Assembly (NCBI GenBank): GCA_021927905.1
Contig: BLLK01000022.1
Span: 3,162,001 to 3,226,000 of the forward strand
Reading direction: 5' to 3'
Source of the DNA: Chaetoceros tenuissimus
Taxonomy: Eukaryota > Bacillariophyta > Thalassiosirophyceae > Chaetocerotales > Chaetocerotaceae
Length of the DNA stretch: 64,000 nucleotides
Shown piece by piece: positions 11,319 to 21,864 of this stretch (positions are counted from its first letter, which is position 1; each line of letters opens with the position of its first letter). The notes beneath the pieces were generated by a model that did not search any database, was not told where the DNA came from, and was given only the letters and a program-made list of their open reading frames with translations. The position numbers and the translations under genes were made by a program.

Positions 11319-14300
11319 TTACTCGCCATACAAAATGGTTGCATCGACAGTAAGTTCCACATCCTCTTCGTCTTCCTCGCATACTCTTTCCTCGATACGA
11401 GTCTTTTTAAGCAGATATGCGCTTTGAGTTTGTCGAGGAGCAGGTATTTGTGCGAGAGAGAAGTCAGAAAGAGATCTGTTGTCTACTGTATCTTCATCAT
11501 CGCGTTCACTGTCGACACTTGCTTCACTTGTTAGAAAGCTATCTTCGGGTGTTTTTGGTAATCGACGACTTGCAACGTGAGATGTTAGAACTTTTTTTTC
11601 CTCTTCCAAGTTATTACAGAATTCTGTCATTGTATCTAGTTGCTTTGTGAGCTCTGCAATCTTTGTTTCCATTGATGACATTTTGTCATTCATTTCTTTC
11701 TCTTTTTGATCCTTGACTGCCAATTGTTTTGAAAGAGATTCATTTTGATCTTGTAACTCCTTCACCATTTCATTCATTTCATGTTGTTTCTTCAGTGCAA
11801 CGGATGCACTTTTCTCTCTTCCATTTGCACTACCTTCCAGAGCATTGATTCTAGTCGTCAATGCCTTGACTGTAGCCTTTTCTTTCTGTAATTTCGAACG
11901 TAATTCTTCTTTGTCAGCCTTGACTGCCTTGCGTTCGGTTTCTAGCTCGCGATGTAACTCTTGAAGAGCCTGGGTAGAATGACTTTTGTTCTTAATCCTT
12001 TCGTCCTCTAGTGTAGTTTTGACAGTTTCGAGAGCTTGTAAGTACTGCTCTGCTTGTTTCTCAACGCGACTGATAATAAGATCTTTTGCTTCTACCTCCT
12101 TCAGTATAGCACGGTATCTCTTCTTTTCTGCGTGGATCATCTTCTTTGCTACTTTGAGTTTACGCTGCACAACCCCATTCTTTTCTTTTTCGAGCTCCCC
12201 ATTTATGTTTGCACATTCCTTTTCTTTCGCGGCCAACTTCTCCTCTATACCATGTTTTTCTTCCTGTAGCTTCGATGTTTTCCCTTCAGCCTCGCTGAGA
12301 TTTTCTTGAAGTGTATTGCAGAATATCTTTGTATCATTTAATTGTTTCGATAAGAATGCATTTGCCTCTTTCATTTCTTCAACAAATGTTTCTTTCTCGT
12401 CTAGACGAGCTTGAAGCTCGTCGCAAGCCTCATGATACTCTTTGGTACGAATCGCCATGTCTGCAATAGCTCTCTCAAGCAAGTCTTTGGTGCCATGAAG
12501 TGTTGATTCAGTCTCTACCAAATTATCAAACAATCTAGTATGTTTATCCTCCAAAGCTGTTAGCTCTTTCTTGAGTGTATCAATAGTTTCAGTGTGATAA
12601 TCAGAATCGTCCTTATTACTGGTCTTTTCTTCATCGAGGGCTACTTGAAGTTTCTTTACAAGCTCAGTCTTTTCCACCAGCTCCTTATCCATACTCCCAC
12701 TTGTATTGTTGATCTCCTCCAAGTTCTTTTCAAGCTCTTGAATGACTTCGATATGAAGATTGTACTTTTGGGTTAGCTTCTCGAGTTCTTTTTCCATGTG
12801 GGCAATCTTTTCTTTGTCAATTTCAGCCTTTGCCTCGTTCTCTTGAGATTCTACATTGTACTTTTCTTGTAGTTCATCAAATGCTGCGTTCTTTTCCTCA
12901 AGTTGCTGTTGAACAGATGAAAGCTTATCTTTTGTTTCAGTCAGCAAAACATTAACTTTTCCAAGCGTCTCATTCAATGCTTCTCTTGCATTCTGAGACT
13001 CTCCCAACTGAGATGTGAGACTTTGAACAGATTCCTTTTGTGTATTCAAATCGGTCTCTAGTTGCTCACACTTGGATTCAGCTTCCTCGCGTTTCTTTGT
13101 AAGTGTCTTGACTTTCTTCAAAACCTTGGTCAGAGTATTCTTGACAGCATCAATGTCAGTCTCAAGAGTGGATACTTGTCCAGTAAGTTTCAAAGTCTCG
13201 TTGGTCTTTTCGGATAAGACAACATTCACCTTTTTCAATTCTTCCGATAGAGTCTCGGAAGTCTTCCTTTCTTCAGTAAGTTCTTTTTGCAACTCTTCAA
13301 CTAGTGCCTGCAAATGGTGGACGCTCTCAGTCTCCTCTTTCAACAACTCATCGATATCAATGTATCCCCTTGCAAGTTCTTCGAGTTTATTCACATTTGA
13401 TACATTTTCAACCAACTGGTCCTTGAGTTTGGCATCCACCTCATCCAATTCCCGCATCAATTTCACATTCTTATCTTGTTCAGCTTCCAATTTATGAACA
13501 GACTCCACATATTGACTGGACATGAGTTTCAATTCTTTGCAAAAGTCCTTGGCTCTATCATCTTCATCAGTAAGCATTTCGTTCACGTTCTTGAGAGCCT
13601 GTTTGAGTTGAGCAATCTGATCATCACTCGATTGCTTCAGATTCTCCTTTTCTTGTTGAATATCAAGGAGACGTTCCTCAAGAGCAGCAGCAGCCTTGGA
13701 TTGCTCCTCAAGTTCCTGAACCTTGTCTTGCAATTGAGATTTGCCAGTTTCAATTTCTTGAATCTTGGCATTCAACTTCTCAGTTTCTTCCTGCAACAAA
13801 GCCTCGGTAGAGCGATATTCCGTCTGTACCTTCGCCAACTTCTGTCTTAACTCTTGCAAAGCCTCTTGAGCCTCCTTTTCCACATGGCTCAGATCCTCAT
13901 CCGCACGTTTCTTCATATCCTCTTTTTCATCTTGATACTCTAGTTCCTTCTCCTTCATCTCCTTTTCCAAAAGTTCAATCTTATCTTGCAAACTTTTCAT
14001 ATCCTGTTCACAACCCTGTACAATATTCTGCTGTTCATTCTTGACAGCATCCAGTTCCACTTCCTTGTCATCAATGTGTTTATTCAATTCAACAATGTGA
14101 GATTTCAACACTTGATTCTGACCTTCACTCATGCGAAACTTGTGCTTTTCCTGCATATACCTTTGAATGAGTACATCGTTCATATCATCGGCTTGAAAGG
14201 AGAGTTGCATTTGTAAAGTGTTGGAAGGCGAAGATGGCGGCGACATGTACACAGATGAAGTGAGAGTATTGGATACATCCGAGCGGTGGGAGTTATCGCA

Positions 14301-14624
14301 TGAATTCGATGGACGAAGTGAGGGAGACTCCTTTTCTTGTACAGAGTTGGAAGCACTGTTTGCATTCATCATTCTTTGAGAAGTCATGAATGATTCAGGA
14401 AGCATCAGTTGCGGTCTGCCTGCTTTCTGTTCTGGTGAGAGGACTGGTCGAGGAGGGAGATTGCGACTGGACTGAGATGGAATGGTATCGCCACTAAAGG
14501 TCGAGTGAAGAGTGGCCGATGCTTGCTTGGTGGGTTCTACATGTGAGGAAGAATCTTCTTTTTTAGAGGAAGAGTCGTACGAAAACTTTTTCAGGATCGG
14601 AATGGAATCCGTGAGTCGCTGCAT
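11319..14624 (-). CDS. Long coiled-coil protein, 1101 residues
   Basis: A single exon starts at ATG 14624 (MQRLTDSIPILKKF). Residues 1-150 are Ser/Pro-rich and probably disordered. From about 155 to 1030 the protein is an almost unbroken heptad-rich coiled coil with high Glu, Lys, Leu and Gln (for example KLQVALDEEKTSN, ELHRELETERKAVKADKEEL). The last 70 residues are again irregular, with a Ser-Glu-Asp-rich patch. This architecture is that of golgins, kinetochore or centrosomal scaffolds and tethering factors, but coiled coils match one another by composition, so family assignment is unsafe. There is no motor domain, GRIP domain or membrane segment that I can see. It is likely a structural tether or scaffold. 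Confidence 0.9.
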   Translation of the reverse strand: MQRLTDSIPILKKFSYDSSSKKEDSSSHVEPTKQASATLHSTFSGDTIPSQSSRNLPPRPVLSPEQKAGRPQLMLPESFMTSQRMMNANSASNSVQEKESPSLRPSNSCDNSHRSDVSNTLTSSVYMSPPSSPSNTLQMQLSFQADDMNDVLIQRYMQEKHKFRMSEGQNQVLKSHIVELNKHIDDKEVELDAVKNEQQNIVQGCEQDMKSLQDKIELLEKEMKEKELEYQDEKEDMKKRADEDLSHVEKEAQEALQELRQKLAKVQTEYRSTEALLQEETEKLNAKIQEIETGKSQLQDKVQELEEQSKAAAALEERLLDIQQEKENLKQSSDDQIAQLKQALKNVNEMLTDEDDRAKDFCKELKLMSSQYVESVHKLEAEQDKNVKLMRELDEVDAKLKDQLVENVSNVNKLEELARGYIDIDELLKEETESVHHLQALVEELQKELTEERKTSETLSEELKKVNVVLSEKTNETLKLTGQVSTLETDIDAVKNTLTKVLKKVKTLTKKREEAESKCEQLETDLNTQKESVQSLTSQLGESQNAREALNETLGKVNVLLTETKDKLSSVQQQLEEKNAAFDELQEKYNVESQENEAKAEIDKEKIAHMEKELEKLTQKYNLHIEVIQELEKNLEEINNTSGSMDKELVEKTELVKKLQVALDEEKTSNKDDSDYHTETIDTLKKELTALEDKHTRLFDNLVETESTLHGTKDLLERAIADMAIRTKEYHEACDELQARLDEKETFVEEMKEANAFLSKQLNDTKIFCNTLQENLSEAEGKTSKLQEEKHGIEEKLAAKEKECANINGELEKEKNGVVQRKLKVAKKMIHAEKKRYRAILKEVEAKDLIISRVEKQAEQYLQALETVKTTLEDERIKNKSHSTQALQELHRELETERKAVKADKEELRSKLQKEKATVKALTTRINALEGSANGREKSASVALKKQHEMNEMVKELQDQNESLSKQLAVKDQKEKEMNDKMSSMETKIAELTKQLDTMTEFCNNLEEEKKVLTSHVASRRLPKTPEDSFLTSEASVDSERDDEDTVDNRSLSDFSLAQIPAPRQTQSAYLLKKTRIEERVCEEDEEDVELTVDATILYGE

Positions 14625-15010
14625 CTTGTTTATGTAGAAGATACAGTAAAGCTATGAATGGTTGTATATAAATATAGGGAATGCAATTGTATTGGAAAGT
14701 AAATGCAATGTAATAATAAGGTACTTTATGGAAAGAAAAAAGAGAGATGTGAAAAAATCGGCGATGAAGAAGGTGTCAATGAGTGATATTTAGCACGATC
14801 ATGATTATTTTAGCATTTGACAGTGTGTCGGAAACACCCATGCGTCATTTGAAGTTGAATTGCATTTTCATCCTTCAAAAGAGGATGTGTGGAAAAATAG
14901 CAAAAAACCAAAGCTCTTTTACAGGAGGTCACTCTGACGAACAACTCTAATGAACAATCCAAATTCATTAAAACCTAATAAAATTTAGACAACATCATCT
15001 TTTTGGAAAA
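14625..15010. promoter_or_regulatory. Divergent promoter region
   Basis: 386 bases separate the starts of the coiled-coil gene (minus) and the membrane protein gene (plus), so both promoters should be here. The first 60 bases next to 14624 contain ATATAAATATAGGG, a TATA-like stretch about 40 bases from the minus-strand start codon. No other element is clear. Confidence 0.35.
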
Positions 15011-15817
15011 ATGGTTTTGACAACGTTAGCTGGAACTATTCTTCTACTCATTTTTGCACCCCTCTATATCCTAGCTTTTTTGCAATGGGCTCTATTCACT
15101 GTATTCTACAAAGAGCAATGGGAATGTATCAATTGCCGCAAAGACGATGATCCAAGTATCAAACAGCAGTTTTTGTATTTCACCGTATGGAACATGTATT
15201 TCTCTATCGCCATATTCTTTGGTTGGGCTGCGAAGAAGCTATTTCAATATCGAGATGACTTTTCCTACGAGAAAATTCATAGAATTGTATTCAACATTGG
15301 TCTTCCGCATATCATCACTGTTTGCATTACTTACATATTCTACAATGCAACAAATGATACAGAAGGATTTGTGAACACAGATGCGTGTTACTCGAAGGGG
15401 AAGGCAATTTTGTCAAGACAGATTACATCCAATGAAGGAATGGCAAATATCATACTTGTGATTGGAGTAATGTCGGATCTGACTGTACATTACTTTTCTG
15501 CGCCACTAATGATTCTACTATTGCTCACAGGCGAGATGAAGTATGATGTTGGTCTATGGAGACCATACTCGACATTGTTTGTCTTTGTCTTGGGAATGAT
15601 TGTGGCATTGGGTCAAACGTTTGGTTCTCGAATATATTGTGGGGATGCATGGTTCAATACAGGAAGTACAATAGGTATAAACTTTGTGGTGCATTGCATT
15701 CTTGTTTGGTACAATCATTGGACAGAGAACAGAAAATTGAAGCAAGAAAGTAATGATGCAGTTGAGGATGGAGGTGATGTTCAAATGCGTAATAGTTTTG
15801 AGTCCTTTGAGGCATGA
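15011..15817 (+). CDS. Polytopic membrane protein of unknown function
   Basis: 268 residues, one exon, starting MVLTTLAGTILLLIFAPLYILAFL. Hydrophobic segments occur near residues 4-30, 56-74, 95-112, 148-165, 172-185, 195-214 and 221-236, so six or seven helices are likely. A CINC pair (residues 39-42) follows the first helix, and single cysteines near 127 and 211 might form a lumenal disulfide. The tail is polar and acidic. I do not recognise the family. Seven-helix receptors have a similar size, but no diagnostic residues are visible. Placed tail to tail with the lipase gene. Confidence 0.85.
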   Translation: MVLTTLAGTILLLIFAPLYILAFLQWALFTVFYKEQWECINCRKDDDPSIKQQFLYFTVWNMYFSIAIFFGWAAKKLFQYRDDFSYEKIHRIVFNIGLPHIITVCITYIFYNATNDTEGFVNTDACYSKGKAILSRQITSNEGMANIILVIGVMSDLTVHYFSAPLMILLLLTGEMKYDVGLWRPYSTLFVFVLGMIVALGQTFGSRIYCGDAWFNTGSTIGINFVVHCILVWYNHWTENRKLKQESNDAVEDGGDVQMRNSFESFEA

Positions 15818-15903
15818 ACACGAAAGATCAAAATAAAACTTCGACAATGAGTAGAATATTACACCTGTTCACATTTCTTCTCCTTTGTGTGACATTAATA
15901 AAA

Positions 15904-18900
15904 TTATATATACGAATCCTTGCAGACTTCATCAAATGTTTTGTTGCTTGTAGCATTCATGATCTTTGTTGGCATATCATATCCCAGTTCCTTTGCACAA
16001 ATACAAGGAACTGGTCTACCATTTGAGCCACAAACAAACATAAGCTCGCAGAATGTAATTTGAGGCATATGGCAGTTGTAAAAACCGTTGGCATTTTCCC
16101 TACAATCAATATTTTCATATCTTTTCGAAGGGTCGTCAATCATGGCAACAATATCTCTCTACGGTATCACATTGAAAGTATACTTGTCTATATCTTCTTT
16201 GGATATGGTTGGATTAAATGTATTTCTTCCAAGCTTTGCATTTGGTCCTGATATTGCTATAGCAAATGTTTTAGTTTGTGCTCCAGAAATCGTTGCGATA
16301 CCTCCTCCTAGGCTAAAGAGTAACAAATGCGGTGTTGAGGTTTGAAGCATTATTGCTATGGTAGTTTTTTGTGAAATGAGTTCTTACCTGTGACCAGTGA
16401 TGAATATTTCGTTGTACAAATTCAGAGCTTTGATATGATTTATAAAAGCAGTAGTTTGCTTGTAATATGAAACCTTTTCAAGACTATTTGATTCAAGCTT
16501 TGCAATGATCTCAACTAAGAGGTCAAATAGGGGAGTGAATAGATGCCCTATTGGAATGATACCTCGAGCAATTTGAGAAATGACTACTCCAGCATAAAGT
16601 TGAACATCAGCAGCTACATCCCAAAGGTTTAATGTGCCTCGTATTGATACAACTCCCACGCCTTTATCAGGAAAGCCGAAAAACTTGTATCTGACAGAAC
16701 TCTTAGAATGCACCTTTTCGTACTCTTTTCGAAAGTTATTAACAAGAAAATCGTGATTGATAACATTGGCGTCTCTAAACCAAGTATTCAAAGTAGTGTT
16801 TGTAATTTCATTCGCTTCATACGTAATGCCCGATAAAAAGCTGTAGTCTAAAAGCGTAGTTGACGAAGTTTCAACTGCACTATTGACCATTTGACAACTT
16901 GAGTATTGCAAAGCACCTTGCCCTTTGTATTCGAAATCAGTTGTATACCGCAAACCGATATCATTTCCATCGTCCCTCTTTAGAATATAGGCACCTGATG
17001 TCAAAGCTCCGAAGAAAAGACTGAAAATAAGAAAAATTCTTCCCCACACTTTTCGAGCTAATCCTGAACTTATCCCAGATGTTGCTTTTAGAACATGATT
17101 ATCTCTCCAATTCTGTCTACGATCAGAGCTAAAAGCACTTATTCCATCTGCAGAACCAATCTCCGCAAGAGCCGTTGAAGCGCTCAAATATCCCATACAA
17201 AATGTAGAAATGGACAAAATACAGAAAAGGACTCCAACTGGTGTATTTCCCGATACAAAATGGACGTCGACAGGAAAAAAGAAGAAAAGAAGTAGTCTGC
17301 AGACATACACAAAGATGCAAAAGTATTCAGACGGCTCTGTAATTCGAAAGTTACCGCTCACAACATAGATTGACTTCTCTGCTCCTTCCTCATCTCCCAA
17401 AATATTTCTTCTACTACTCAATTCCCTTTTGAACTTTTCTTCCATTTCAAGTTTTTTGACTTGACGCAATAGCCTCAATCCACTGAGAACATCTTTTGAC
17501 AATACTGCAATAATGAGTAAGGTCAAAGAACTCACAATCACTGTATTGACTCGAAACCAGATGAGCACTGCAATTACAAAGAATAGCTTCATCGAAATAA
17601 CGAGGAAAAAGCAGATTGTTGAGCTCAGAGTTTGCGGTCTAGTCAAGCTAGATTTTCCATCTACGAAACCCATTGATATTGGTGTGTGCAAATTTCTACA
17701 GTAGAATCTGTCCAATCCCCAAGTGTATCTATTTCGGATCACATAATTATGATATACTTCCTCAACTTGATACAATCTCTTTGGATATTGAGGAAGGTCA
17801 TAGAAAGGAGTAATTTCTGCCAACAATATCGTGACTCGGGAGAAAAAATTGATTGAGCTTGATGCAAATTCTCTGTCCCTTGCATCCATGTAAGTCTTTT
17901 CTTGGGCAATATCATGACTTTCAAGCGATGTATACTTTATATTATCTATTCCAGACAGTTGATGTCGCATAGACCACAGCCACAGATTGTAGGCTAAGCT
18001 GGAGAATGAAGATTCGCTTTGTGGGTTCTCTAATTCCTTTTCAGCCTTGACTAATCGCAATGCAAAAGCCATATCTTTGAATATGAACACTATATAAAAT
18101 GCAAGAAAATAAATGAAGGCGCCAAGTTGGCAAGATGCCAATGTGTAGAACCACCACCGAGATGAAGTATCAATAAGAAGAGTGATTGTGCAAGTAAAAA
18201 ATGGTGCAAGCACAAATACTGTAAAGGAAATCCAATCTATAATGTAGACGTAGTCATTTGAAATCATTGACTTTAGAAACCGTTGCCCATTCCAATTTTC
18301 AGCTACAAATTCTGAAGCAATAGCCTGTTGCAAGTCAGACCCATTGTTTCCAAGCATGTACAGTTACTGAAAATTATGATATACTCTACTCACCATAGTA
18401 TTTGACAAGCCATACATAATGACTGGCAAAGAGCAAATTGAAGCAGTACGTAGGATCAAAATTTCGATGCCATGATTTACATCTTCTAGCGCATCTCTGT
18501 GGTGTAGGCCAGTTCTACTCGCAATACCAAGGAATACAAATAGCAGAACTTGTATTCCAAATGAAGTCAAGAAGAAAATCATCAAGAGCGCGAAAAAGAC
18601 ATAATATCCACGGATGAGGTAGAATCCAAAAGTCCCGTCATGTGAATATTTTGCTGTGATTTCTCTAATATAAGTGCGTCTGTTCCTAAATCGAAAATGT
18701 GTACATCATTGTTATGATATTTGAGATACATTGATGGCTGTAAGAGACTCACATCATCTTCAAGCGTCAAATTTTGCCCAAGTTGATGGACTGAAAAAGC
18801 AAGTTTTGCTCTGTCTGACTTGGTTTTATAAAAAGCAAACCTTTTTAATGCATCTCGATCATTTTGTTCTTCCTCCTTGTTCATTGTTTCAGGAAGAAAA

Positions 18901-19151
18901 TCCTCAGTAAATTGCTCAAGAATTGGTGCTGCCTGCATATTATGTATACCACTATTGATGTTATCATTGTCTTCTGCAAATCTTACTGATGCAGTCGGTC
19001 TGCGCCTAATGTTCAAGATGCTCGATAGAGAGGTGACTGTACTACCATTTTTGATGCTGCTAGTAGAAGAAGCACTGCTGCTGACGGATAGCCTTCTGAT
19101 CGTATTGTACCTTTTAGCTGTATTGCTGGATGATGCTGGTTTCACTGTCAT
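15904..19151 (-). CDS. Membrane-anchored class 3 lipase (interrupted by one in-frame stop)
   Basis: Exons 18685-18394, 18324-16388 and 16312-15904 are joined by introns of 69 and 75 bases; a first exon starts at ATG 19151 (MTVKPASSSNTAKRY). The lipase core reads VVSIRGTLNLWDVAADV, then NEIFITGHSLGGGIATISG. The nucleophile serine codon is split AG|C by the intron 16313-16387, and the GXSXG motif exists only after splicing. Next come FNVIP, a TAG codon (16159-16161), RDIVAMIDDPSKRYENIDC and FYNCHMPQITFCELMF, regions expected to supply the catalytic Asp and His. Several membrane helices precede the lipase domain, recalling diacylglycerol-lipase-type enzymes. The first splice is uncertain: donor GTGAGT at 18752 gives the wrong phase, while a weaker GTTTGC donor at 18840 fits. 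The TAG would remove Asp and His, so the gene may be a null allele or recent pseudogene. Confidence 0.8.
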
Positions 19152-19732
19152 TTCTGGTGAGACCTGATAAGAATTGAAACTCTTGTTTCTAAAGAAAAAT
19201 ACGCAGTGAAGTTTTTTAGACCGGGGGATGAGATGGATGTAGTATATATCAAGTCTAAAACACCTCTTCCATTTTCTCTGAGAACTAAAATACTTCCATG
19301 AGAAGAGTGAAGGAATGTAGATTAAAGTTTGCTCATACTAAAAAGTACGCGGAAAAGCTACACATGATCGGAGAATCTGCCTACGGTTGTATGCCCCAAG
19401 CCAGCTGCTGTCTTCCCTAACCCTAACCCTAATTTGTTCGTTTTCTCGTCAAAGTTGCACCTTTGATAAAATTAATATTTAATCTTTAATTCTTTCGTTG
19501 CCTTTGTAAAATCATATTTCGAAATGATATAGTTCTGATTCACCTAACGTCATTGTATCGATATATCCTTCTGGAAACGGGAACAGACGAGTTGAGTCGA
19601 GTCCGACCTTTTTGACGGGTGAGTAGAGGCTAAGTTGATCTTGTACACATGTTACATGTTTTTGCATCTGTTTATCCTTCAGCTATTAGAGCCAACTCTT
19701 ACTTCAAATCATCGTAATTATTTTGCAAAAAA
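19152..19732. other. Divergent intergenic region containing a telomere-like repeat
   Basis: About 580 bases separate the lipase gene (minus) and the small plus-strand gene. Apart from the CCCTAA repeat at 19415-19432 I see no protein-coding or RNA gene. GAGTTGAGTCGAGTCCGACC and TTTTTGACGGGT near 19590-19620 resemble GC-rich promoter words seen elsewhere in this window (TTTTTTGACGGGC at about 4629). Confidence 0.3.
19415..19432. repeat. Interstitial telomere-type repeat (CCCTAA)x3
   Basis: Three perfect CCCTAA units in tandem, equal to TTAGGG on the other strand, the telomere repeat known in diatoms and many eukaryotes. A shorter relative (CCCTAACCCTAAAA) lies at 8853-8866. These can arise from double-strand-break repair or old chromosome ends. 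Confidence 0.8.
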
Positions 19733-20133
19733 ATGAAAGCATGGAGAAGGAGAATAAAAAATGGAGAACTGGGAAAAGGAGCAGGAGGAGCGGCATGTAG
19801 GCATCGACCCCGATTCGGACGTCAAGGTTTGCTGACTCAAAATAGAAAAGGAAAGATTGATGGAGGTGAGTTATGTTGAATGACTATCTTTGATTGCCTT
19901 TGATTTGACTCATACAATGTGTTTGAATAGGTCCGAATAAGAAGAAGAAACGAAGAGTAGTACAAAGTTTATCACATGATGATGCACGAGAAGATGTCGA
20001 TGTGAAGGGTTACATTCATGGCGACCAAGTCTCTTGTCAGACGGATGTAAATGAAAATTTGAAATGCACTCATATATTCGGAACAGTGATCACGTTCTGT
20101 ATAGCTTTAATGATATATTTTCTCAAATACTGA
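19733..20133 (+). CDS. Possible small basic protein with C-terminal membrane anchor
   Basis: Exons 19733-19865 and 19931-20133 with a 65-base GTGAGT...TAG intron give 111 residues. The N-terminus is basic (MKAWRRRIKNGELGKG). Exon 2 opens with a Lys/Arg cluster (NKKKKRRVVQSL) and ends with a hydrophobic tail (FGTVITFCIALMIYFLKY), as in tail-anchored proteins. Against this, a 69-codon frame starting at 20064 overlaps exon 2 in another frame (LKKKIGGRMNFRCGDDAD) and looks about as protein-like, so the true gene structure may differ. No family is recognised. Confidence 0.4.
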
Positions 20134-20483
20134 AGAAAAAGATTGGTGGAAGAATGAACTTTAGGTGTGGAGACGATGCTGATCAAATTGCAATTAGTCC
20201 GATAGTGAATGATAGATCTGGATTCGATTGGGATTATACGAAGACTTTCATTAAGAATGATGCTAGAAGATAGAATAAATGTGGAACCATGACGACTTCT
20301 TTCAATACACTTCAGGCAAATGACTTATATTGACATAGACGTGATTCAATGATAATTTTGGATAGATTCTTTATTGTGAAGGATACATATGCAGGATTGA
20401 ATCCGACAGATTTTCACTTCGACTGATTTGTAGAAGAAGCTCTGTCCATAATATTCAGGATCACAAATACTTTCGAACCAAAT
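20134..20483. other. Short region with an overlapping alternative frame
   Basis: The frame from 20064 runs to 20273 and covers the first part. The rest (20274-20483) carries no open frame of interest and probably serves as promoter and leader of the 241-residue gene that follows. Confidence 0.25.
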
Positions 20484-21209
20484 ATGATTGAAGATAAAGT
20501 CCTTTCCTCCACTTCTGCACAAGATAGTGATTCATGGGAACCTATTGAATTCGATACCAATACTAACGAATCTCTCGAGTCTGCAAATATTTCTGTACCA
20601 GGTCCTTCATCCGCAAAGAAGCTTGAGGACTTGGATACTAAGATTACTCTTTTGGAAGAAAAGCTTGCTCAACAAAACAATAAAACCGTTACACAAATGG
20701 AGCGCTTGGTGAATGAGGTTATTTCTTTGAAAGATATTGTCTCATCTCAACAAAAGAAAACTCATAGGCATTTCAATGATTTGAAAGACAAGGCCAGACT
20801 TGATAGATCTGAGATAATTCACAATGTCAAGGAGGTCAAAAAGGATATTCAAACTCTTGACGAAAAAAGATCTGAAGTATTGGAGGACCTTGAAGATCTT
20901 TTAGACGAAGCACGAAGTTCCTTCCATACTTTCAAGACAGAGGCAGAGGTTCTCTCAATGATACTCAACAATAGGAATATTTTTTCGAGCTTGATAAAAT
21001 CGGTAAGAGATCGTCGTCCTCACGATTTTGGTCCTCTTCAGCAAGGTTGGAGTCATGGTTGCCATGGGCGGGTATGTAGTCGTTGTGGAATCGTGCAACT
21101 TTATGGTCGAAAGTATGGATCGAAGAGAAACCCTGGATATGAACAAATTGATGAAACTTGTATCCCGTCTTCAGTAAATGTACTACCTGATCCAACTAAT
21201 CGCATTTAG
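20484..21209 (+). CDS. Coiled-coil protein with a C-terminal cysteine-rich patch
   Basis: 241 residues from ATG 20484. Residues 45-155 form a coiled coil (LDTKITLLEEKLAQQNN, VEEVKKDIQTLDEKRSE-like heptads). The last 70 residues are different: GWSHGCHGRVCSRCGIVQLYGRKYG contains a CX4CX2C cluster that could bind zinc together with a later Cys. I do not know this family. A coiled coil followed by a zinc knuckle occurs in nucleic-acid-binding and retroelement structural proteins, but nothing else here supports that. The sequence after its stop keeps some protein-like phrases in other frames. Confidence 0.55.
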   Translation: MIEDKVLSSTSAQDSDSWEPIEFDTNTNESLESANISVPGPSSAKKLEDLDTKITLLEEKLAQQNNKTVTQMERLVNEVISLKDIVSSQQKKTHRHFNDLKDKARLDRSEIIHNVKEVKKDIQTLDEKRSEVLEDLEDLLDEARSSFHTFKTEAEVLSMILNNRNIFSSLIKSVRDRRPHDFGPLQQGWSHGCHGRVCSRCGIVQLYGRKYGSKRNPGYEQIDETCIPSSVNVLPDPTNRI

Positions 21210-21864
21210 ATAATCTGAATTATTTTTTCATGTATTATATGGTTACAGTAGCACAGCCTCTACGAATCAGACTGAAAGAAAAACTCCAAATTTGGACTAA
21301 ATAATAATTCGACGTTGGTCAACCGAATGATATGCGGCGTTATACCACCTTCTCCTATGCGGTATGGATACAATTGTAGGTTATAAGGGCATCATGGTTC
21401 ATGTGACCATCATTCTCCTATGCCAAATTCAAACTATGGATATACCCTTAGTACTCCATCCGACATGTTCCCTAAATCAGCACCTACATTGTCACATGGT
21501 TGTCAACCTGATCAATTATGCCGTAGATACTCTGATATGGATATTTATAATCGGCTAAATGACCTGATCGTGTCACGATCTAGGCTATATTCTTATGATA
21601 CAATAGCCTGATACAACGAAGGATTCAAAGTAATTAGATGGGAATTAATGTTACTATTCGCTACCTAAAAGAATGTTTGTTCCGAATACAAAGAAGAAGA
21701 ATTCTTTACAGAATTCTGCTGACGTAGGATTAAAGAAGAACAGAATAGAATATTCGGCCAATGCTAGCGCATTGTCCATGTCAGGTCCGGATACGTTACC
21801 TAACCGTTAGCTACTATCTGTAGCACTCTTCTCCTCATGACTGACCAATGCTGGACAGTCATCA
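21210..21864. other. Degraded region between coiled-coil gene and integrase fossil
   Basis: The plus strand shows Tyr-Gly-rich protein-like phrases (PMRYGYN, NSNYGYTLSTPSDMF) in frames broken by stops between about 21270 and 21611. They may be the decayed tail of the preceding gene or part of an element. Bases 21324-21380 match 35543-35601 (minus strand) at roughly 80 percent by eye. That is the 3' flank of the intact secreted-protein gene, so part of this stretch is the old flank of the truncated paralogue at 22603-23119. Confidence 0.4.

Noticed and set aside
13072-13850. Two plus-strand frames of 124 to 141 codons opposite the coiled-coil gene
   Set aside because: They are complement shadows of heptad-rich sequence. 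Ser/Phe richness is the expected mirror of Glu/Lys.
18364-18393. A 27-base intron in the lipase gene (GTGAGT to TTTTCAG)
   Set aside because: It is too short for splicing and would run into a stop. The acceptor at 18325 gives a 69-base intron in the right phase.
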